Assembly: GCF_023101765.2 (NCBI RefSeq) | Contig: NC_064217.1 | Location: forward strand, 4,278,001-4,342,000 | From: Spodoptera frugiperda | Taxonomy: Eukaryota; Arthropoda; Insecta; Lepidoptera; Noctuidae | Direction: 5' to 3' | Length of the DNA stretch: 64,000 nucleotides | The notes under the pieces: model-generated | Seen by the model: only the letters and a program-made list of their open reading frames with translations | The model's database searches: none | What the model was told of the DNA's origin: nothing | Made by a program: the position numbers and the translations under genes | In this document: positions 24,420 through 36,150 of the stretch, one piece after another | How the letters are laid out: each line of letters opens with the position of its first letter | How positions within the stretch are numbered: the first letter of the stretch is position 1

Positions 24420-25134
24420 CAGGCATCGGCTCTAATGGGCCCCATCTGTGGTAGTCTAATGACTCCTTGAGGCGTGTCGTGCGCCTATTTCTTGTTTTAA
24501 CGTAGGCGTCGTAAAAGTCGACTAAGGAATATTAAGTAAAGCCCGGGCAGCAGCGTTCTCTGACACCTGATCGATCTCTAACACGTTTACCAAGCGTGGC
24601 AAAAGAGAGGCTATTGTAGACGAGATCTAAAGTCCAGGATTCGGTTATAAAATGTGTGATGTTATGTATTTGAAAGGTTAGTATCTATCTTCTAATCACC
24701 TAAGAAGTATGCCATTATAATCAACATAGCAACTCAATTAACATACATGTTTTTGTATCGTAAACCGCTTATGACGCACTGTCGTGAAACACTAAGGAAA
24801 AAAATGTAATGATTCATTCATTGACCATTTAAGTTCATTCAGAATGAACATAGGCATTTAATGTTATTGTAGTTATAATGTGGATGAGCAATCCCCTTTA
24901 CACGTGAGACGAGTAATCATGGAACAAACAGACTGATATGCAAACTGTGTATTTGTTTTAGAAGTTATCTTGAACTTGACGTAATTGTCGCTACCAGTGT
25001 TAAATTGGTTTGTGTAGACACATGACGATATAGTAGTTATCAGTACATAATATAATGTAAGCGGGAGATGAAAATAGTCGCAAACATTCGATTTCTGTTC
25101 TTATAATCATAACTTTATTGCGTTCACTTCAGAT

Positions 25135-26185
25135 TAGAGATGGGTTGTAACAGGTTAAACACTATATCTGTTATAACTGTTACTGTTACATAAAAATAAC
25201 AGATCCAAATATCTGTTACTAAATAACAGCCTGTTATTATTGTACGGACGATAAAACGTCTTCTTTATCTAGTACTCTTTAAAACCGAAAATCGTATAGA
25301 AAATAGATATAAAAGAGCATTTTTATTTATGTCGTCCAGTTACTACTACAAATTTGAATAAATAAATAATTGGCTGGCCAAAAAAGTAAAATCGTAAAAC
25401 TCAAATTTTTTAAACACGAATTCCGTTATATCAAAGAATTAGTTACATAAATAGATACGATTAAAATTTCACTTTTTTTAAGTTTTCAATTCTTTATTAC
25501 GTTCGCGTTGCGTGTTGGTTGGCTGGTCTAAAACAATTTAATATGTCTATATTAAATTGCAATTATTTTGAAAAAACAAAATTTTCAAATAAAAAAAATT
25601 GTAAATTGTAATTATTTTGAAACAACAAAATTTATGGCAATTTCAGTTTTTACTGAAATTGCCATAGAGAAAATAAAATACATTATACGTATTTTTTAAA
25701 ATGGTCACTGGTCAGGCCTTGTAACACTTGACAGGTAATGCAACTAAATATAGAAGTCACTTTTTCCTTACTATTTGTTCTTGCAAGAACACCGACTATA
25801 TTTTAGGACTAATAAATACTAGGTGCTTCTCTTTTTAGCGTCGTTTAATCGCTTTAGTAAGAGTGAGAAGTAAACATGTTCCGAAATAAATAATAGGTGT
25901 GTCTCTTTTCGCAAAGGTCATTCATTAATGAGTCAAAGAGAGAGAGATTGAATACGCATGTACAACAAAGTAACAGCCGTACGTAGTAACCTATGGTATT
26001 GGTAACAACTAACAGTCGGTTTGTGTAAGGACTGTTACAATGAATAATAGTAATAGCCGTGGTAACAGGATTTGAGGGTCTGTTATTAAATTAACAGATA
26101 AAATATGTTGGCAGTAACAGTTGTTGTTAGTTATTTTTAGATATCTGTTACTTTTATCGGTTACGATAAATATGCCTCACTCCTA
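25135..26185. mobile_element. Non-autonomous hAT transposon with 8-bp target duplication
   Basis: Ends are TAGAGATGGG (left) and CACTCCTA (right; TAGGAGTG on the other strand), which fit hAT termini. CTTCAGAT flanks both sides (25127-25134 and 26186-26193), the 8-bp duplication expected of hAT elements. Both ends are crowded with TAACAG/CTGTTA words, arranged as subterminal repeats that hAT transposases typically need. No transposase frame is present. A perfect 15-nt-arm hairpin (25633-25647 with 25652-25666) sits near the middle. Confidence 0.82.
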
Positions 26186-27328
26186 CTTCAGATATTATAA
26201 AATTTACTACTAAAATTAAAGATTCCATTGAAGTTAAACAATCTCTATCTATACTTCACCGTATTGAGCTAAAGACTTAAAGCTACACTAGCGCCACCCA
26301 CGATACCCAAAATTCCTATAGCAAAACAAATTGATTATATCATTGCACAAAGCACTTGATATTAGATAATGTCTACATAATGCTAGATAAAATGTCTAAT
26401 AGCACACCGAAGCACTTTCATCATTTATATTTTTGGTCAATAGGCTGTTTGAAGTCTCGTGAAGGAAAATGTTATAGGTATATATTAAGCGTCGGCTGGA
26501 TCACTTCCCACGCGTTGAGAGCCATTATAAACAGTGTTTGTTTGTGGGCGACGACTTGACAGGAGGTAATCAATCTATTACTGTGTTCGGGGCTTCGAGG
26601 CTAGACAAAACATTTTGATAGAATTACAAGATCCAAAACGGCTGTCATCCGTATAGGCTTTAGTACTTTGTTGTCACACTGAGCCGGTATTAGGTCTCAG
26701 CTGTTTTATCAGGGTCCTATAGAACCGTGTTGGACAAAATAGTTTCGTCTTCTAATCTGTATCAAAATCCTCGAGTGTACGTGGGCGGTTCACTTAATCT
26801 CTTTTCAGGGATTCGTACCCTAGGGTTAGCAATTGGACCTGATTATTAATGCTCTGTTGTCCAATCCGTCTGATTGTCACCGAAATCTTTTGTGAGAAAT
26901 AAAAACCTGAGATTGTTTAATATTTTTTTAAGATTCTGTGCTCAAATTCGATAGTATTTTGGTATAAAAATTTGTTCTCATTCACACGTGTTTTATCTAA
27001 ACTTATTTATTTTATCATGTGTGCGAGTAGAGTAAGTATTCAAAACCTTATCACATCCACATAAGAGTAAAGTTTAGGATGATAAACGTTTCAGTTCATT
27101 TAGAAATCCTTTGAAATGTAATTTGGTTTTGTCCATTAACATTCGAAAACGTATCCTTTAGTTTAACAAAACAATTACTTCATTATGCAAATACTCGTAT
27201 GTAACAAGTTAGTTAACCCGTGGTATGTATAACGGATTGATTTTAATGGATCGTGTTGCAAATTGTATGGGCGAGTCCATCGTGAATCTTTCGTCATTGA
27301 TGTAAGTTTACAATGCTGTAACAATTAT

Positions 27329-27507
27329 GGTAAGCATCCACAGGCCGGCATCGTACGCAACACACGCATCGTACGCAACGGATTTTAGTTTGCCTTGTAT
27401 AGAAACTCATACAACTGCGTCCGCTGATCCGCATCGTACGGACCGCATCATCAGCAATGCCTACATGCGATGCGTACTGATGACGTCATACGGAATGCGT
27501 ACTAGTT
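27329..27507 (-). mobile_element. MITE family J, truncated copy
   Basis: Begins GGTAAGCATCCACAGGCC, followed by CGGATTTTAGTTTGCCTTGT, ACTCATACAACTGCGTCCGC and ATACGGAATGCGTACTAG. It is the reverse complement of the complete element at 38270-38467, with about the last 30 bp missing at its right end. The 61-residue ORF across it is repeat sequence. Confidence 0.8.
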
Positions 27508-27538
27508 TTTAAAAGTGGTATTATGTTCCTTAATTTAC

Positions 27539-27561
27539 CTGGTGAACCTGCGCTCGGGAAT
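27539..27561 (-). other. Candidate 23-nt noncoding micro-exon
   Basis: On the minus strand, AATTGTTTCAG is followed by 23 bases (ATTCCCGAGCGCAGGTTCAC plus CAG) and then GTAAATTAAG. The 11-base acceptor word is the same as at the GPCR start exon (5420-5430), and CAG|GTAAAT is a good donor. If spliced to the 47761 donor and the 5419 acceptor, it sits in frame with the GPCR start codon, but TGA TAA lies two codons upstream of the junction, so the MADD start remains the first usable ATG. Splice-like words can occur by chance, so this needs transcript support. Confidence 0.38.
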
Positions 27562-28376
27562 CTGAAACAATTAATAGAAATGCTTATTAATATCTCAGGG
27601 AGAATTTGCTAATATCATGCTTATAAAACCAGTATTGAGTTGACAAATATTTTATTTACTTTGTGAAAGTAAATTTTAGATCACCATATCACATCAGTTT
27701 TTGTGTCATGTCATACGAGTACAAACATTTCAACCATTAAATATTCTACGCTATTCTACGGACAATAAGAAACAAAATAGCAAAACACAATTCCATTTTA
27801 TTTCCGAAAACATTGCGATTTCGGGTTCATAGAACTCTTTGCACTTAGAAGAGAATTTATCATAATTTTTTATCCCAAAACAAACATGCTTATCAATCAA
27901 CAAGCGCCACACCTCATTCCGTAGCTTTAGTAACATAAAAACTGGCACATCAAGCTACCCTGAACATATAAACTTCAACGTAATATCAACTTTACTGGAA
28001 CAGTAATAAAGTTCAAAGTAATCAGAAGAAATATCACAAAAATGTATATCTTCATGTGCTATCTGTGTGTACTAGAGAAATTAGGAAAGTCGGGTAGATC
28101 CATCAATGTTATTTAATAATGTGTCGAATGTACCAAGAAGTTTTTATATAGACATTACTTACATTATTTTGGTGTGAACGATGATAGAGACGAATATGAG
28201 TTGATTATGTGATGACAGATGTGTAATAAGATGAATGGGAAGAACTCTTAAAGGAATAAAACATGTTTTAAGTAATCCAAAAGTGTCGCCCTTCCTCAAA
28301 ATTTAGTAGTACTTTTCATAGAACAAGTTCCTAGTATTTGCATCTATAGGTACTAAGTAGGTATTATGAAGAAAGG

Positions 28377-28416
28377 AAAAAAAGTAGCCTATTGTCGTCA
28401 ATAGGCTACTTTTTTT
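28377..28416. repeat. Perfect hairpin, 18-nt arms
   Basis: AAAAAAAGTAGCCTATTG at 28377-28394 and its exact reverse complement at 28399-28416, with loop TCGT. Confidence 0.92.
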
Positions 28417-28862
28417 TAGGGTATGCAATGTAGGGAAAACGGGTTGACTGTCTCGTTGGTCCTTCTTTATGATTAGAAATATGGATCAAACTATTTCAAC
28501 TGTAAGTGATAAGCGCCAAAATAAAAAAAGTCTAAGATTCGTATCCGATAACTTAGTTTATCAGATAAAAATAAAGATAATGAATCTTCCAAAAACTTTA
28601 AGCGAAATTAATCCCAACGTAAAATTTTAATATTTGCAAGGATATAAAATAAAGTTTAAATAGTAAATATGAATGATTTATTTAATAGGTAGTGGTTATG
28701 GTTTACTGTGTGTAGGTAATATACATTTCATTTATTTACACAATTTATTTACATTGTTGCACGTAGTGTTTATTTCGACAACATAAAATATTATTTAATC
28801 TCTGTTTATAGTGGTTGGTATTATATTATTATTATTGTGGTTGGTTGAATCATCATCAACAA

Positions 28863-29235
28863 GGTTTAGGAGCATTAATCACCATGCTTCCTTCGTAGCT
28901 AGCATGAGTGCTTCGCAGGGCGGCGAGCTACCCTTGCTCGCCGTCCGCAGGCCCGCACTTACGGTGGCCGGAGATCGTCGCGCGATTCCCGACTCCCGGA
29001 GTGTCTCTCGCGACGGCTGGGGCGTGAGGGGGTTTGTTCCCTCACGCGCCCCGCCTCCTCCTTAGCTAGCATGACTGCTTCGCAGCAGGAGCAGACGGTA
29101 TCCCAGTAACCCTCGCTCCGCGCCATGGTTGAACCAATGTCGGACGCGAGAGGTCGCCGTCCCAACCACTTCGTTTAAGACACGGCGATGCTCAGCCTAT
29201 GCAGCGCACACCGCCACCGTTTCCTCTAGGCGGTC
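28863..29235 (-). mobile_element. R1-type LINE, decayed 3' coding end
   Basis: GC-rich island. A minus frame at 28959-29165 contains SEGYWDTVCSCCEAVMLAKE and EAGRVREQTPSRPSRR, which resembles the C-terminal tail of R1-clade (R1/TRAS/SART-like) reverse transcriptase proteins, where a ..FCE.VMLAKEEAER.RE motif is followed by Arg-rich sequence. No reverse transcriptase domain is left. The GCTAGCATGA.TGCTTCGCAG segment occurs twice, near 28890 and 29064, so part of the tail has been duplicated. Confidence 0.5.
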
Positions 29236-29988
29236 CTTGCAGTGATATCCAGTGTCTCTCTACAATCCTTATTCGTACAATGTTAACGCATTTTAACTCA
29301 CAGAGAGTCAATGACAAAGCTTGACCGAATTATTCGAATCATTTACCTGCTATCTGCAGTACCTACATTGAAGAAAGGAAAATATAAGCCTGGATGATGA
29401 CATAGGGAAAATAGGTCTTGCTGGGCATCCGACCTAGGTATATAGACTACGTGTGGCGTTACACGTGTCGAACATTAAAATTCACTACGGTGCGGTGTTC
29501 AAAACTCAGGGATTTTTGATCCATTTTCGATTTTCCTATGTGCGGTAGAAATGGAATGGAGGTTCTAAAAGCAACTGGATTTTTTAGTTTTGGTGTGGAT
29601 GAGGGGTCAGTAGTGATTGAAGTTATAAAGAAATAGTAAGATATTGTTATGGTATTTGAGAATCTGTTTTCGATACTCTTTTAAGTTTGGGTTGGACAGC
29701 AAATATTGGTATTATTAGTAAATCAATTTTAAGTCTTTGACTGCCAATAGAAAACTGTTGAAGGCAAATCCTCCGTTAACGTCGGTCACCGGTGACCACC
29801 ACGGCGTTTAGTGTAGATAGATAGAAGTATGAATAGAGCTTAAGGAAAACAGTTTAAGACATGTAAGTATTTGTCGGCAATACTTTATAAAGCAAACATC
29901 AAACGGAGACAAGAATTTCGTTTACGGAGCGCTCGTATGGGAATTCGTGTTTTCGAATATTGTTCCGTTCCTAAGTTACACTGATACT

Positions 29989-30456
29989 TTAATGTACCAT
30001 GTAAATTGTTTCATACTCGTGGGGAAACAGCCCTTTAATAATTATACTGAGTTTCAATAACTTTAAGTTACTCAAGTGTCTCCCAAAACGCTCAGTTGCC
30101 GTTTTGTTTACTTCAGATCTCCTGTGAATTGGCGGTAAGCGTTTTATTAAACCTGAATATTTTATTGGTTCCTTTTCTTGTATCCTATATAGGCACGTTT
30201 TTGCCTGTATCATTTTTATATTACATGTTTTAAGGCAAGTTCTAGAAAAACGTATAAAATACAGTTTCGAAGATACCAGATTTTTATAGAAGTGCCAATA
30301 TTTCATAGTTATATTACTTCTGTTTAGCCTCAGGAGGCTTAGAAATTCAAATTCGAAATACCCAATACGTGGTCTGCATTGGATATAGATCAAACAAATC
30401 TTTAGATGTATTGGAGGGAGTTTGCGCCGTAAATAAAAACTGATGGAGTATTTCAC
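29989..30456 (-). other. 155-codon open frame, unidentified
   Basis: The longest open frame in the window, rich in Ile, Leu, Lys and Arg, with no domain I recognise. It has no obvious promoter and no repeat-family match. In AT-rich sequence a frame this long can arise by chance. Nothing beyond the frame itself supports a gene. Confidence 0.12.
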
Positions 30457-30542
30457 AAATATGACGTAGTTTTTTTGGAATAAAATATGTTTTGATTTTC
30501 AAAGTATTGGAGATATTTAAACTATTTTCTTGAAAACTATAC

Positions 30543-30640
30543 AGTACTGACTGCTGAGTAAAGGCCTCTTCTCACACGTCAAAGGTTTGAGCATTAATCA
30601 CCGTGCGTACTCAAGGCGGATTGGCGGTAACAAAGTAATA
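30543..30640 (+). repeat. LINE-type 3'UTR fragment
   Basis: GCTGAGTAAAGGCCTCTTCT, CACACGTCAAAGGTTTGAGC, ATTAATCACCGTGCGTACTC, AAGGCGGATTGGCGGT. Same family as 2135-2235. Confidence 0.55.
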
Positions 30641-31039
30641 TAGGTCCCATATTATTAAAACAGTTGCAAAATAGGCAACATAGGACTAACAACATTTATA
30701 ATTTGCTAACGTTCTCAGGTAATTTGCTGGCGGCTCGAATTCTTGTCCTTGGAGGTCACAGAGTAGTATCAAAACTATTATGTACCCTCTTTACCATGTC
30801 TCCACAGTTCGTAATTAATTCTAGTTTAAACGTATTAAGGGAACGTTCCACATTTATCCGGTTCAGTGTCACTGTTTTCTGCTGAATTTTGAATACGCAG
30901 AAAGACTAGGTTAGTGACTCTAAATGATTAATTAGTTTTTCGGCTGTGTCATTGGGTAAATGGTTCCAATATTTACTGGAATTAACTAAATTCGGCTTTG
31001 TAAGAATTAATGGTTTAATCAGAAGGTGAGGCTGGGAAA

Positions 31040-31069
31040 GAGATAGAGAGAGAGAGAGAGAGAGAGATC
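31040..31069. repeat. GA microsatellite
   Basis: GAGATAGAGAGAGAGAGAGA and continuing GA units. Confidence 0.9.
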
Positions 31070-31211
31070 CTTGCTGAAGAAAGGTTCAATAATAGTTTCA
31101 TATCGGTACTATAACACTTTTCTGAATGAATAGGTTGCTCATAGGTAGGCGTGCTCCATCGTCAGCCTCATCGTCGCTCACCACCAGGCGGCGATGGTGG
31201 CCGCCATCCTA

Positions 31212-31407
31212 TCTAATATATAAAAATAAGTCGACTTTTCCTTCTTGACGCTATAACTCCACAAAGCATTAACCGATTTTTAGGTTTTTGCATTCGTGGG
31301 AAAGGTCTCGGACTCCGTGTGGTTTATACCAAAGAAAAATGGAAAAAAAAACAAAAGAAAAGCAGGGAAAACGTAGGTGGCGAAACAGAGTTCGCCGGGT
31401 TTGCTAG
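31212..31407 (+). mobile_element. Non-autonomous Helitron, intact ends
   Basis: Starts TCTAATATATAAAAATAAG after an A and ends TTTGCTAG before a T, so the ends are A|TC...CTAG|T, the Helitron rule. A short hairpin (GCGAA, loop, TTCGC at 31380-31395) lies eight bases before CTAG, as expected of the Helitron 3' end. The core GACGCTATAACTCCACAAAG and GGGAAAGGTCTCGGACTCCG is familiar from dispersed lepidopteran repeats. It has no coding capacity. Confidence 0.72.
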
Positions 31408-32994
31408 TTACGTATAAAAAAACTTATGACGAAATCTTGCCATAAGAAGAAGAAGGAAAGCTTGAGGAAAGGTCCCGTCAGTATTACAATGATTTATTGT
31501 TTTCTATAAAATGGAACGACGTATTGTGCCGGTGCATCAAACCGATGCAATGTACACGTCACGGTTTGTGGACAAACAGTAGCGGAGTTTTTGTTACTAC
31601 GCAGTGATCGGATCGTGTTGCACTGGAATTGATATGAAATAGAGATATATACAAGACAAGTTGCAATAAACTGCACAATAAACTCATGTGATGGACTGTC
31701 TAATTAATATTCATAAGTTTTCTTTTTGTTCCATTTTTCGAATGGTTCTTGGTTTAATTGTGAGATTGAAGATATTTTGTTGAAATCTGATTCCAGGAAA
31801 AAATAAGTTAACTTTATTTTTAAAATGTCTAATAATAAGTACTTCTAATTTTAATGAATCATTTCCTCTTTGATTGCATTTAATTTAATTTTGTATTCTA
31901 AGTATTACAAGTTGATGCGTGGGCATTTCTAACAATATTATAAGTATTTACCTTCTTGTAAAATGTTGTGAAAGGAAGCATTAGAAATTCTTTCTTTAAG
32001 CTATTAATAGCAATATAATGGAGTAATTAGTTCAGTGGTCCGTTGGTTTAATTTGTGTGCTAAAGTTATATTGCAGGAAACCTTTAGTGCAGCCAACAGA
32101 CTGGAAATATCAGTACAAACTAGTGGTAGTGATGTTTTCATAGATTTGTTTATGAAGTTTCCTTAGTGTTTACTGTGTAGCATATTATGTTCTTTATTAA
32201 AGAAGTTGTTCTTCATTTGAGACTATATAGAGTATTAAATTTTGTTTCCTAGTACATTTTATTAGGAAACAAAACTAAAAGTTTTGTACTATTGAAGTAT
32301 CTTCCCTTCTATTTTATCTAGCGGAATAAATAACAGATAGGACTTTATGTCTACTGTATTGCCTATATATGGTTGTTGTTTGCTTATATATATTGTCGTT
32401 TTGCTGTTAAGCATGGGTTAAACTGTACTGTTCTTCACAGTACTTTCTTCTCAGAAATTAGATAATAACTCCGACATCTGGACTTTAAGATAAAAAATAC
32501 CAAATTTCACATTCATAGATTCAACAACTTAGAACTCAATAAGCTATTTAGCAAATACTATATCAACAACACAGTCAATTATTTCACGTACAATTTAAGT
32601 TCAATGACCCATTTTTATGCCCCTTTCGTACTTTAATAACCCAATCAGCGGTAACAATTATTTCAATATACAGGACCCTAAAACGTTATATCAAATGAGA
32701 TTACACAATTTGATTCCTTGTTAAGCGTCAGTTGGACTGTGGACTGTAATGGACGGCTAACCAACAATTAAACGTAATTGGTGTCATTCGAGGGACGTAG
32801 GACCGATGCGGGCATTTTACACTGGCTTTTTAGGTTAGGTTATGTTATGGAGTATCATTAAGAGCGGTTGTTTTGGCCAGTTTTCGAGCGGCCAGCTTTA
32901 TAATTGAGAGATTTGGTTTCGACCAAAATTCATTGAATTAATTTTGATGGTTTAAATCGGGTAGCAAATAGTTCAAGGAAGTTTTTTATGAATC

Positions 32995-33027
32995 GTCATA
33001 CCATCTGTGTCTAACAGATGGTATGAC
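32995..33027. repeat. Perfect hairpin, 14-nt arms, abutting the SINE B target site
   Basis: GTCATACCATCTGT at 32995-33008 and its reverse complement at 33014-33027, loop GTCTA. The right arm overlaps the left 14-bp duplication of the SINE at 33038. Confidence 0.9.
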
Positions 33028-33037
33028 TAAACAACGT

Positions 33038-33194
33038 GACCAGGAGCTGCGAACTTCCTAGCGGGTTACCAGGGCTCCGGCTCGAAGAGCAGGAGTAGGA
33101 ACGCGGTGGTTTTTAGTCAATAAGAGTCTGACACTCCCTCTCGCCTCGCCCAAGGCGAGAGAAATCATTGGATGATTTTCCCCCTCAAAAAAAG
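33038..33194 (+). repeat. SINE B, full length with 14-bp target duplication
   Basis: Runs from GACCAGGAGCTGCGAAC to CCCCCTCAAAAAAAG. TGACTAAACAACGT flanks it at 33024-33037 and 33195-33208, which fixes both ends and gives a 157-bp element inserted by target-primed reverse transcription. No clear box B is visible, so the Pol III ancestry of this family is less certain than for SINE A. Confidence 0.88.
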
Positions 33195-33537
33195 TGACTA
33201 AACAACGTCTGTATAAGGCTTTCATCCTATCACGTACATACCTATCACGGCTATCACAACAATTAGTGACTCATTTTAAAAACGTTGAATTGCCAATTGA
33301 AATGTTTGGAAAATTTGCATTATACCTTGTGTCATCGCTTCTTGCAATACAAGAGGAAAATAGCAATGAAAATTGACTGGCCTAGAAAAACGGAATGGAG
33401 ACATTGAAGCTTTGCATACTGTTCACGTCTTTACCTTTTAGTGTGACATTAAGGTTTGTATGACTCCTTTGGTCGAGGAAAAGATTATTGAGGTTTTAGT
33501 TAGTTAAATAAAAAGGAATCTTAAGTGGAATTATTAC

Positions 33538-33651
33538 ATGGAACTTATAACACAAATGGTGAAAAGTGGGTATACATTATATCGCGGCAATACGTGCCGT
33601 AATGTGCTTCGCTGCCTACCCCTTTGGGGATAAAAGGCGTAACGTTAAATC
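33538..33651 (+). repeat. SINE C, 3' part
   Basis: GGAACTTATAACACAAATGG, TGAAAAGTGGGTATACATTA, GGCAATACGTGCCGTAATGT, TTTGGGGATAAAAGGCGTAA. Confidence 0.7.
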
Positions 33652-34934
33652 TTAGTTTTTTTTAATATGGGAAAACAACATTTTAATCTACCGTAGTAAC
33701 AAGGCATATGCCTTATTACATAGGACTTGTAAAGAACTACAAAAATTGTAATACATGTATGTTCGAATATTAACAAAATATATTGTCTCTTTTAAATGAG
33801 AAACTATAAAGTTCTTTTCGAAACGAACATACATTTCAGAGCTAACGGACAGGTTAGATATTAAAACATCAGATTTTACATACACACGTAGCGGTGATGG
33901 ATTTTGTTTTACACGTGGTTGGTGTTCCGTCTATCAGGCCATTGTTATTTCCATCCCGGTCCACGTGATTCAGTTAGTGAAATTGCGTTGTATCTCGTCC
34001 ACGGGATGGGAGAGAATTCCGTTTCCATTTCTATGCAAGTTTTCCGCTGGGATTTTTTCCGACGACTGTGGACGTTCTGTTTGCAGGTCAAGCTAATGTA
34101 TTGTTATGGGTATGTATTGCAAAGATTTTTTAGATAATAGCTACTTATGTTAATTTTCAGTATGCATAATAATGGATGTCCAACCTCATGTGTTGTTTAG
34201 CATTGGACATATTTTGACACTGATTTCGGTAACTGATGATGGTGACTCGAATTTGACTCGTGGAAAACGCAGGGAAGGTTTAAAATGTGAGATTAAAATG
34301 TTCGTGGCGGTACGAAGTTTGCCAGGTCAGATAGTATGTAATAAATATGTCGTAATTATAATTTTTCATCAGAATTTCTGGGCTACAGACTACTACTTCA
34401 GCCTTTAAGTACAGTCAATCTAAATACTGAAAGATGACTAAATAAGAACCTTATTATCAGTTCATAGAAGACTTAAGCTAAAAAGGAGATATCCTGGAAG
34501 TCGTAGACAAAATACTTGATAATTATTATAAATTAGGACAAAATATTTTAGTCAGGTCGTAGACCTGTTTATAGCGGACAAAGTATGAGTAATGGGTGAG
34601 GAAATCCATGCCTAAACCGAATGGGGAAAGCTTTGAGAATTATAATGAACTATGACGTCATCGGTGGTAAACGAAATTAAATGAATCAATACATATAAAT
34701 GTATAGGTAATGTTTCGATTGCAATTATGTTTTCCTGAATCAAAATGATATGATTTTGGTTTAACCACAAGTTAATTATATTCATTAATATTGTAAATTA
34801 ATTCATTGGAATAAATAAAATGAATCTATACTTATATTTCTTCGAAAGGGCCGACGTGTGATGGGAATATTATAATATACATATATTACGTATGAATTTA
34901 ATATTAGTTATTAATGATTTTCTGGTACCTATTT

Positions 34935-35090
34935 AGGATTTTTTTAAATAGAACTGCCTTCTGTTTTCTTTACCGCCTCCATTGTTTTTTATGGTGACTT
35001 AGGTTATTACCTAACCTCCTGCTAAGTCTGAAAAATACTATGAAATCGCGATAAAATTTAGCTCGTTCCAAAGTGTAAATTCCTATGGAG
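34935..35090 (-). repeat. Dispersed repeat K, minus copy
   Basis: Reverse of the copy at 21270: TTTCTTTACCGCCTCCATTG, CTAAGTCTGAAAAATACTAT and GAAATCGCGATAAAATTTAG. Confidence 0.4.
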
Positions 35091-35483
35091 AAAAACGAGC
35101 AAGAAACTCCAAAGTTACTCTTTTTCAATCAGGTTTACAATACAATACTTGGTTACATTGTTTCGTTAAAAATAAAATATCATCAAAAGTTTATGAATGC
35201 CATTTATGGATAAAGGTGACTTAGTCCTTGTCAGGTTTTTAAACCGCATCCTCATTACCAGTATTAACATACTATAAATATGTATAAAAGTTACCTACTA
35301 ACAACTTACCTATTGGTTTTCACTTCCATTGTCATTAAAACAAAAGCCTTCGATAGGTAATTCTTTGTTCAAAATAGACCTACATTTTAAATCTGAACCT
35401 ACATTAGAACCTAGAATTATTGATTTTATTTATTTATTATTCTAAAAATATAACTAGGAACACCTAATGCAATAGTGAATTTG

Positions 35484-35690
35484 ACTGCACGGTTGGTACG
35501 GTGGCTAGGCAACTGGCTGCAGCGCAACGGGTAGCGGGTTCGATTTCCGCACGGAGCAACTCTTTGTGTGATCCACAAATTGTTGTTTCGGGTCTGGGTG
35601 TCATGTGCATGTGAACTTGTATGTTTGTAAACGCACCCACGACACAGGAGAAAATCCTAATGTGGGGCAACGTTTTTAAAAAAGACAAAA
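35484..35690 (+). repeat. SINE A, plus copy
   Basis: GACTGCACGGTTGGTACGGT, box B GGTTCGATTTCCGC (one change), AACTCTTTGTGTGATCCACA, AATGTGGGGCAACGTTTTTA, followed by AAAAAGACAAAAAGACAAAG repeats grown from the A tail. Confidence 0.82.
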
Positions 35691-36004
35691 AGACAAAGAC
35701 AAAATTAACATATTATTAGTATGTTAATTAATTATGTACGTAAAGAAAAAATTTGGAGCGCTTCTTGTATATCTTATGACAGTTGTGTTTAAAAAAAACG
35801 GTTATTATAATTTGATAATCATTATTGAGGAAGGTTATAGGCTATCTGTTATCATTATGATTATGACTATACAGTGTAATAAAGAACGCGGTTTAATTTG
35901 CGTGATAAATAATGAACCCTATCATTGAACAATACGTTTCTTATTTCCTGAATGTATAGATGTACCTACATTATTATATATATTCTTACAGTAAGATTTA
36001 GACA

Positions 36005-36150
36005 CCGCTGACATAAGGTGAACACCGGAAAACATTGTGATGAAACCTGGACTTATAACTAGAAATTATAAGTTTGAAATCTCCAATCCACCTTGAGCAA
36101 TGTTGGTGACGGATGCTCCAGCCTTCTTTCTTCATGAGAAAACAGATTTT
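36005..36150 (-). repeat. LINE-type 3'UTR fragment
   Basis: GACACCGCTGACATAAGGTG, CCACCTTGAGCAATGTTGGT, ATGCTCCAGCCTTCTTTCTT. It shares its order with 45800-45915. Confidence 0.45.

Noticed and set aside
27329..27507. Array of GCATCGTACG words as a CRISPR-like or satellite array
   Set aside because: The words are in both orientations with irregular spacing and are part of one MITE family.
29783..29802. Perfect GGTCACCGGTGACC palindrome as a binding site
   Set aside because: A 14-base palindrome is not rare enough on its own, and nothing around it supports a function.
29989..30456. 155-codon frame as a real gene
   Set aside because: No domain, promoter, splice or conservation signal can be seen; kept only as a low-confidence entry.
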